Assembly: GCA_035079385.1 (NCBI GenBank)
Contig: JAVHKY010000026.1
Span: forward strand, 1,054,001-1,118,000
Direction: 5' to 3'
DNA: 64,000 nt
Origin: Aspidiotus rigidus
Taxonomy: Eukaryota; Arthropoda; Insecta; Hemiptera; Diaspididae
The notes under the pieces were generated by a model. The model saw only the letters and a list, made by a program, of their open reading frames with translations. It ran no database searches and was not told the origin of the DNA. The number at the start of each line of letters is the position of its first letter. The first letter of the stretch is position 1. Shown piece after piece: positions 60,901-64,000 of the stretch. Position numbers and translations under genes: made by a program.

Positions 60901-63505
60901 AATACAACAGCGAGACAGGGGGCGAACTCGTAATAATTAATAATAAATAAATAAATAAATAAATAATATTAAATAATTAAATAATTAAATAATTAAATAA
61001 TTAAATAATTAAATAATTAAATAATTAAATAAATAATTAAATAATTATTATAATTAATAATTGGAAAATTTTTCAAGTCCCTCTTCCTATCATATATGGC
61101 TGGATAGTCGAAATTTTTCCAAGTCCCCTAGACTTGAATTGTCTCATACCATTCCAATACAACAGCGAGACAGGGGGCGAACTCGTAATAATTAATAATA
61201 AATAAATAAATAAATAAATAAATAATATTAAATAATTAAATAATTAAATAATATTAAAATAATTAAATAATTAAATAATTAAATAATTAAATAATTAAAT
61301 AATTGAATAATTATATAATTAAATAAATAATTAAATAATTAATATAATTAATAATTGGAAAATTTTTCAAGTCCCTCTTCCTATCATATATGGCTGGATA
61401 GTCGAAATTTTTCCAAGTCCCCTAGACTTGAATTGTCTCATACCATTCCAATACAACAGCGAGACAGGGGGCGAACTCGTAATAATTAATAATAAATAAA
61501 TAAATAAATAAATAATATTAAATAATTAAATAATATTAAAATAATTAAATAATTAAATAATTAAATAATTAAATAATTAAATAATTAAATAAATAATTAA
61601 ATAATTAAATAAATAAATAATTTAATAATTAATAATATTAGAAAATTTTACAAGTCCCTCTTCCTACCATACGAGTATATGGCTGGATAGTCGAAATTTT
61701 GCCAAGTCCCCTAGACTTGAATTGTCTCATACCATTCCAATACAACAGCGAGTTCGCGCTACCTCATATTTCTCATAGAAGACTTGAATTTTCTCATACC
61801 ATTCCAATACAACAGCGAGATCGCTCGTTCGCCCCACGAAAGTTGATACCTCAAAATATAGAACACCCACAATCACCTCAAAATATTTCGCATACAAGAC
61901 TTATACGACGCCAAGATAGGTAAAGGGGTAAACGAATAATATCTCACTAACACTTGACCTAGTAGAAGCCTAGAATGAAATATTTCAAGATGACTGATAA
62001 AATATAAAAGACATGGAACATGATTTTTATTTATTTGGCTATGCCAGAAAATTATCAACTAGCACACTTGAGTTTTTAAATTAATACTTTATTTTTAAGC
62101 ACAAATTTAAGGTTAAAAAACTTTTAGTTATTTATTTGATCGTTTATTTATTGAATAATTTATGTCGTTGACATAAAACTCCTTTTTTTCTTTCTCGCTT
62201 CCTCATGATAGGGGCGACGAATTGCGGAAAACTTTCGACTTTTGAGCAGTATATAATGGGAGAGGACTTGGGAAAATTTCATTTCGAAGTACCTCTAATC
62301 TCAAGTTATGGTTAGGTTACAGGTCAGTTGTGTCTATGACAAAAGGGGTGGGACTCGGATAAATTGCGACAACGAGCTGTATGAGGAAGTACCTGGAAAA
62401 AGGGAAATTTTTAGGAACTTCCCATTAAACAGACTTCCTGTTAATAACTAGTTTTCCGAGTACTGACTTACGAACAGCAATTATTAATAGATACTGTAGA
62501 GTGTCTGTCTCCTACATAAATCGAACCTATGTAGAACATATTGATAGGCAAGGGAGGAATTCAAAAAATTAATACTACTTTCTCCGTCGATTTAAAAACA
62601 GAGAAGGTAAAGAGATAATGTGAATTTTCGGAGATTAGCTCGGGCCCTCGAGACAACGTCAAAGTATAAGACGCAATACTGTCTGTTAGTTTCAAGCGCA
62701 TTACTAGAATATAAGAAGCCCCACCAACTATAAGAAAACTAGCGAGAGGTTCTTAACAAGAGTTTTTAAACTGACACTAGATATTCTGCTTGAGATACGT
62801 TTCAGGGAAGAGGGAAATTATTTCAGTGTTGACATGATCAACATCAACCAAATTCCGACGAATGGACCCATTTTTTAGAGTTCTACAGTTTCTTAGTACC
62901 TTAAAATCAAAACATACGACAAAGAGATTCTTCTTTTCGCAATTGAAATGATACTTTCATACATCTATAAATTTTACTTACCTTAGAATTCGTCGCATCT
63001 TCCTTCTTTTCACTCCCTTTGTTGGAACCCCAAGGCTGGAACGTAAAATTTCCACATTACATTAAAGAAGTAGGTCAGTGTAGATACAGTAAAGAAGAAA
63101 AATATTCGTCACCCATTTGAATTTCGACCAATTATTACTTTGACGAACTTCATTATTCGCAGTGGTAGTACTGGTAGAGGGGTTGGTTGCGGTAATCTAT
63201 ATATGCAACAATTAATTACGAATTAATAAACGAAAACAGAGAAAAAAAATCTGATTCGGCCTAATCACCTTTTAGATCAGTTTAAACAGGTGAAATTCAC
63301 GTACCTCGTTATTACCGGGCGATGGAAAAGGAAATACATTAACCTAGAATATAGAATAAAGTCTTTATGAAAATATTCAGGCTAAAGTTAGGTCTGCTGC
63401 GTGAAAAAAAAAGTGAATTATTAACATACTTCGTGATATTGTAGAATGAAAATTAATGTTACCGACCACAGGAGCGCCGGAAAACGAGTACACATTTTTT
63501 TCCAT
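35507..63505 (-). CDS. Unrecognised multi-microexon gene: acidic, then proline-rich, then basic protein
   Basis: I do not recognise the family. On the minus strand I join these AG/GT-bounded, phase 0 exons: 63,343-63,305; 63,196-63,113; 63,035-62,982; 56,740-56,705; 54,681-54,493; 54,124-54,023; 53,945-53,919; 53,829-53,788; 52,655-52,632; 52,544-52,470; 44,787-44,716; 44,372-44,301; 43,920-43,771; 43,378-43,337; 42,975-42,916; 42,600-42,547; 42,476-42,354; 41,733-41,602; 39,799-39,086; 38,992-38,960; 38,503-38,447; 38,370-38,290; 38,214-38,179; 38,091-38,017; 37,926-37,888; 37,814-36,996; 36,908-36,798; 36,352-36,074; 35,668-35,507. All are multiples of three, totalling 3,783 nt (1,261 codons). 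A start exon is likely at 63,505 (MEKNVYSFSGAPV), but its donor is weak (GTCGGT) unless the frame differs. The protein is dominated by E/D with scattered W/F motifs, then P-rich, with a K/R-rich end. No signal peptide or membrane segment is seen. Nucleolar, scaffold or secreted-matrix roles are all possible; none is shown. Confidence 0.7.
36996..37814 (-). CDS. Acidic gene, large proline-rich exon (273 codons)
   Basis: Exon bounded by acceptor 'ttttttgtgtag' and donor GTAAGA. It begins EYSPPPTSPAKDTSEP and alternates short acidic blocks (SEPEPGSELEQESEE, IEEPDPQSEPEL) with proline runs, including one of about 30 consecutive prolines at 37,120-37,225. Two tryptophan motifs, 'EEDWDWEED' and 'SEWDWESAP', echo those of exon 39,086-39,799. 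Poly-proline of this kind can bind SH3, WW or profilin partners (general knowledge). On the plus strand the same DNA reads as poly-glycine, which is a shadow. Confidence 0.75.
37888..38992 (-). CDS. Acidic gene, run of six small exons
   Basis: Exons 38,992-38,960 (DATEPSTDTPT), 38,503-38,447 (DQKEEDDEGEFEYYYEEVD), 38,370-38,290 (ends 'EESYEWESYYEEIE'), 38,214-38,179 (VDDNDEPIIKPK), 38,091-38,017 (PEPSPPGVEPEPENK...) and 37,926-37,888 (EEEDNEEYYEDEE). All are phase 0 with GT donors; introns are 65-456 bp. Repeated 'E(Y/W)xxYYEE' motifs suggest that these exons arose by duplication. A possible exon near 38,630 hits a stop and is not included. Confidence 0.7.
39086..39799 (-). CDS. Acidic gene, large exon with three tryptophan-aspartate repeats
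   Basis: 238 codons between acceptor 'tttccaaacag' and donor GTTAGT. About half of the residues are D/E. Three regularly spaced motifs, 'LSNWDDDLD', 'MSTWDDDLED' and 'TSNWDDDVEKP', each follow a PDDG/DGDD-type lead, implying an internal repeat of roughly 60-80 residues. A run of nine glutamates lies at about 39,250-39,280. No catalytic motif. The protein is likely disordered, with W-anchored acidic binding motifs. Confidence 0.78.
40312..40800. repeat. (CTTTTC)n microsatellite grading into (ACTTTTT)n
   Basis: Intronic in the acidic gene. 40,312-40,490 is almost pure hexamer 'cttttc', then four units of 'ctttcc', then 'actttttactttt' heptamers with drift to 40,800. The open frame across it (plus strand, rich in F/L) is an artefact. 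Confidence 0.97.
41035..41115 (-). ncRNA. Second hammerhead-like motif (solo PLE terminal remnant)
   Basis: Minus strand reads 'gaccttgatgaagaacgtag' ... 'gatcgttcaaaacgtcggtc'. This gives a CUUGAUGA core, stem II GAACG/CGTTC, and AAAACGUC where GAAACGUC is expected. The layout matches hammerhead motifs of Penelope-like terminal repeats, but no PLE coding sequence lies beside it. Confidence 0.45.
41602..44787 (-). CDS. Acidic gene, central run of acidic exons
   Basis: Exons 44,787-44,716 (GLPDLFDEKNEDEEKK...), 44,372-44,301 (DQVPDGVDQSAEADLEEEPS + DEDM), 43,920-43,771 (GLNDLFKEDDPETDT...), 43,378-43,337 (EADVKLSEEEEDDM), 42,975-42,916 (NLPFEDG + E-run), 42,600-42,547 (GVDEPADQSVDVPDPESS), 42,476-42,354 (41 codons) and 41,733-41,602 (44 codons). 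All are phase 0. A possible extra exon at 44,602 (DEDDGNDDA...) has an unclear donor and is left out of the count. Hydrophobic 'GLxDLF' and 'NLPF' starts are spaced along the acidic chain. Confidence 0.7.
45816..46184. mobile_element. TA-flanked MITE
   Basis: Terminal inverted repeats: TA + 'cagacccctagaaacacaag' + 'atcgctaactcg' on the left, and 'cgaagttagcgatcttgtgt' + 'ttttagaggtctg' + TA on the right. 369 bp, non-coding, with an internal pair 'ttcttatgggag'/'ctccataagagc'. TA target sites fit Tc1/mariner mobilisation. Confidence 0.8.
46915..47170. repeat. Nested foldbacks with a near-perfect 73 bp palindrome
   Basis: Outer foldback: 46,915-46,975 ('gatgagaaaaggatgctcat' ... 'aacaccatttctctctgat') pairs with 46,985-47,045. 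Next to it, 47,077-47,149 is a palindrome with arms of 33 and 35 bp ('tttttgaggagagaacgaag' 'tatacgaaggcac') around a 5 bp loop, differing only by a 2 bp indel. 'gatgagaaaagga' recurs inverted at 47,150-47,165. Confidence 0.85.
48480..48854. mobile_element. TA-flanked MITE, 375 bp
   Basis: Terminal inverted repeats of about 32 bp: TA + 'tgaggacctatctgtacaaa' + 'gggcgtccgt' on the left, and its complement ending 'gataggtcctcaTA' on the right. A further perfect palindrome 'gggcgtccgtcgtacgga' 'cgccc' sits just inside the left end. Non-coding. Confidence 0.85.
48984..49471. mobile_element. hAT-type MITE, 488 bp
   Basis: Terminal inverted repeat 'tagtgatgggcggttatcgg' on the left, mirrored by 'ccgataaccgcccatcacta' on the right. 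Flanking 8 bp 'atactaaa' and 'atactgag' agree at 6 of 8 positions, as expected for an aged hAT target duplication. The interior is a series of 'ttaaccggtttattt'-like inverted motifs. The insertion splits the outer foldback arm, and the other arm shows the empty site. Confidence 0.85.
49498..50557. mobile_element. Palindromic MITE (423 bp net) flanked by CCCAGTG
   Basis: Almost entirely palindromic: the left arm 'taaggactgcaggtatgcgc' ... 'ccaaagttgg' ... 'ttacaaattttttgttcgac' ... 'ggagctcgc' is mirrored by the right arm. Direct repeats CCCAGTG at 49,491-49,497 and 50,558-50,564 are the likely target duplication. The right arm is split by the hAT MITE at 49,909-50,537. Similar frames read on both strands are by-products. 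Confidence 0.85.
49909..50537. mobile_element. hAT-type MITE, 629 bp, with perfect 8 bp target duplication
   Basis: Begins 'cagggctgcttagcc' and ends 'ggctagctaagcagccctg', with subterminal arrays of 'ggctaa/ttagcc'-type motifs. The target duplication GCGCATAC is exact at 49,901-49,908 and 50,538-50,545. 5'-CAGGG termini and 8 bp duplications are hAT hallmarks. The exact duplication suggests recent insertion. Confidence 0.93.
51265..51691. mobile_element. TA-flanked palindromic MITE, 427 bp
   Basis: The left end TA + 'tagaccaattccctgagacg' pairs with the right end 'cgtcaccagggaatcagtct' + 'ata'. Interior arms are also complementary ('ttcaaaaataaacaat', 'ctgctgcagctatctcc' versus 'ggagacagctgcagc'). 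Related remnants lie at 52,883-53,000 and 36,690-36,770. Confidence 0.8.
52470..54681 (-). CDS. Acidic gene, N-terminal acidic exons
   Basis: Exons 54,681-54,493 (63 codons, 'FDFGDSEEQQPIQASPENDI' then E-rich), 54,124-54,023 (34 codons, ends 'EEDNGTW'), 53,945-53,919 (GGEFFKSNE), 53,829-53,788 (EENEDPEEEVSEPV), 52,655-52,632 (AEDEADED) and 52,544-52,470 (EADPPQNIAESPEADLEEET + SDEDM). All have canonical GT donors and AG acceptors and are phase 0. The smallest exon encodes only eight residues. Confidence 0.7.
52720..52853. mobile_element. 134 bp foldback element
   Basis: 'actgccatacaaaatagaat' + 'ggacgtatctgcgcatc' on the left is mirrored by 'gatatgcagatacgtccgtt' + 'ctattttttacggtag' on the right, with a ~55 bp loop. 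Lies in the intron between acidic-gene exons 53,788 and 52,655. Confidence 0.8.
53150..53608. mobile_element. hAT-type MITE, 459 bp, exact 8 bp target duplication
   Basis: Starts 'cagggccggcattac' and ends 'gccgagtgctggccctg'. The subterminal 'actctacactcgagaa' occurs near both ends. ATGATGTT is duplicated exactly at 53,142-53,149 and 53,609-53,616. Non-coding; includes T-rich runs at 53,530-53,570. Confidence 0.92.
55445..56615 (+). CDS. Small single-pass membrane protein, nested antisense in an intron
   Basis: Not recognised. The clearest part is a 224-codon frame, ATG 55,941 to TAA 56,615, with AATAAA at 56,637-56,642, 22 nt after the stop. It has a Ser-rich N-terminus (ASPSPSSSSSRKSK), one strong membrane helix at about residues 36-62 (IIFNILLVIFAALIVLTIGI...) and a basic, mostly helical C-terminal region ('RTRRRRETYLRNAVDWGYSK'); arginine-rich flanks suggest type II or tail-out topology. 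An acceptor 'attttctttag' ends at 55,930, just before the ATG. Joining exon 55,445-55,659 (starts MEPILLQVEDRISNIATLKQ; donor GTATTT) to 55,931 keeps the frame and gives 299 aa, so a two-exon model is possible. It lies within the intron between acidic-gene exons 56,705 and 54,681, on the other strand. Confidence 0.6.
56705..63505 (-). CDS. Acidic gene, 5' exons
   Basis: Candidate start exon 63,505-63,467 (MEKNVYSFSGAPV, donor uncertain), then 63,343-63,305 (VNVFPFPSPGNNE), 63,196-63,113 (ITATNPSTSTTT ... NNWSKFKW), 63,035-62,982 (PWGSNKGSEKKEDATNSK) and, after a 6.2 kb intron, 56,740-56,705 (TPATEDEEADDF). Donors GTACGT, GTGACG and GTAAGT and matching acceptors hold phase 0 throughout. The start differs in character from the rest: aromatic and Ser/Thr/Asn-rich, not acidic. 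A further upstream start beyond the window cannot be excluded. Confidence 0.55.
57120..60000. repeat. Decayed copies of the 45 bp repeat and its element ends
   Basis: Scattered units such as 'gaaaatttcgactct.gagc' + 'tatatatgat.ggaggg.gact' occur at 57,140-57,870 and densely at 58,670-59,540, at much lower identity than at 30-33 kb. Terminal-like motifs occur at 57,772 ('cagggaacctgtttcatggg'), 57,918 ('ggtaacctgttttatcg') and 59,969-59,996 ('catagaactggtttcctgTTAA'). Probably one or more old copies of the TTAA element in the 6.2 kb intron of the acidic gene. Confidence 0.7.
57976..58198. repeat. ~220 bp segment duplicated at 62,190-62,402
   Basis: The segment from 'cctcatgataggggcgacga' to 'gaggaagtacctggaaaaag' recurs in the same orientation at 62,190-62,402 at about 90% identity. 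Beyond it the copies diverge: here a hairpin 'gtgtctattgaataag ... gtggacaccc' follows. Confidence 0.9.
60800..61840. repeat. Composite tandem array: conserved block plus (TAAATAAT)n
   Basis: Four units starting at 60,808, 61,063, 61,357 and about 61,641 (periods 255, 294 and 284). Each is a ~130 bp conserved block containing a degenerate 45 bp-family motif ('ggctggatagtcgaaatttt'), 'catac-cattccaatacaac' and 'agcgagacagggggcgaact', followed by AT-only 'taattaaataat' microsatellite of variable length. A last partial block ends near 61,830. Confidence 0.92.
62190..62402. repeat. Second copy of the 57,976-58,198 segment
   Basis: Same orientation and about 90% identity to 57,976-58,198. It is followed by 'cttcccattaaacagacttc' + 'ctgTTAA' (to about 62,452), another terminal-like motif of the TTAA family. 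It could mark the edge of an old composite insertion. Confidence 0.85.
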
Positions 63506-64000
63506 ACAACGACAATTATTGTAATTTAAATTTCCGACATAGTATTCGTAAAACTATGCTTTCCACATAAATAGCCTACTTCCATAACATTATTTCGGGT
63601 AAAATTTGACGATTCGAATGCGAACGAAAATTTTATTAGAAATATCGTTACTTTGTAATTGGTTTCACAGAAAGCATTGTTGACTTAGGCTATTGGTTTA
63701 AAGCACGTCATATTATTCTCATCTGTAATATTGATGTAAACGTTAATTCGCCAGATTTGTTTGCTGAAAGTTCGTGGCAGGAAAAAAAAATGTCCGCAGC
63801 TAAAAAACGTAACTACGAATTTTAGTCTGCCTCCTAACTCCCGAACGTAAACCTAAATTCATGGCGAAATGAGGAAAAAAATTACCGGTGCTTGTGCGTA
63901 AATTGCATTGCATTTGAAATACTGTTTTTTTTGTTTTTCTAAAACTAAATACAAACGATTGTTATTCTATTTAAGTCAATATTTTTGCGCTTCAGGGATT

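Noticed and set aside
1..64000. CRISPR array, bacterial operon or prophage
   Set aside because: The tandem arrays lack unique spacers, and the window has spliced animal genes.

Overview
This window looks like insect nuclear DNA. Its two recognisable genes are neighbouring, convergent members of the IGSF9-type cell-adhesion family: the last exon of a turtle-like gene (tutl, plus strand, about 9.6-10.9 kb) and a complete ten-exon borderless-like gene (bdl, minus strand, 16.9-28.0 kb). Spliced introns, AT-rich non-coding DNA, Penelope-like and non-LTR retroelements, many MITEs and large satellite arrays all fit an arthropod chromosome. I cannot name the species.

Layout. 1-9.6 kb is probably the last tutl intron. 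It holds a Penelope-like element (PLE) fragment, a 4.3 kb array of a ~93 bp satellite, a 355 bp direct duplication and the C-terminal part of a non-LTR retrotransposon. 9.6-10.9 kb is the tutl tail exon. 11-16.8 kb is intergenic DNA with foldback and diverged repeats. 16.9-28 kb is bdl; its nine introns are short except intron 8 (6.9 kb), which contains a foldback element and about 4.7 kb of a 21 bp minisatellite. 29.1-34.6 kb is a nearly complete but frameshifted PLE, split by a 3.1 kb insertion bounded by TTAA at both ends and filled with about 64 copies of a 45 bp repeat.

35.5-63.5 kb (minus strand) is, by my reading, one very unusual gene. At least 29 exons, nearly all 24-190 nt and all symmetric phase 0, join into one frame of more than 1,260 codons. 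They encode an extremely acidic, tryptophan-punctuated protein that becomes proline-rich and then basic at its C-terminus. I do not recognise the family. Its introns carry a set of nested MITEs (45.8-53.6 kb), microsatellites and a small plus-strand gene for a single-pass membrane protein (about 55.4-56.6 kb). 57-62.4 kb holds decayed copies of the 45 bp repeat and an AT-rich composite tandem array.

How things fit together. tutl and bdl are paralogues that meet tail to tail, suggesting an old local duplication of an IGSF9-like ancestor. The 45 bp repeat and its 'CAGGGAACCTG' termini recur across the window and look like a non-autonomous TTAA-targeting transposon family that carries and spreads satellite DNA. 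Repeat units divisible by three (21 and 45 bp) create long open frames on both strands; these are not treated as genes.
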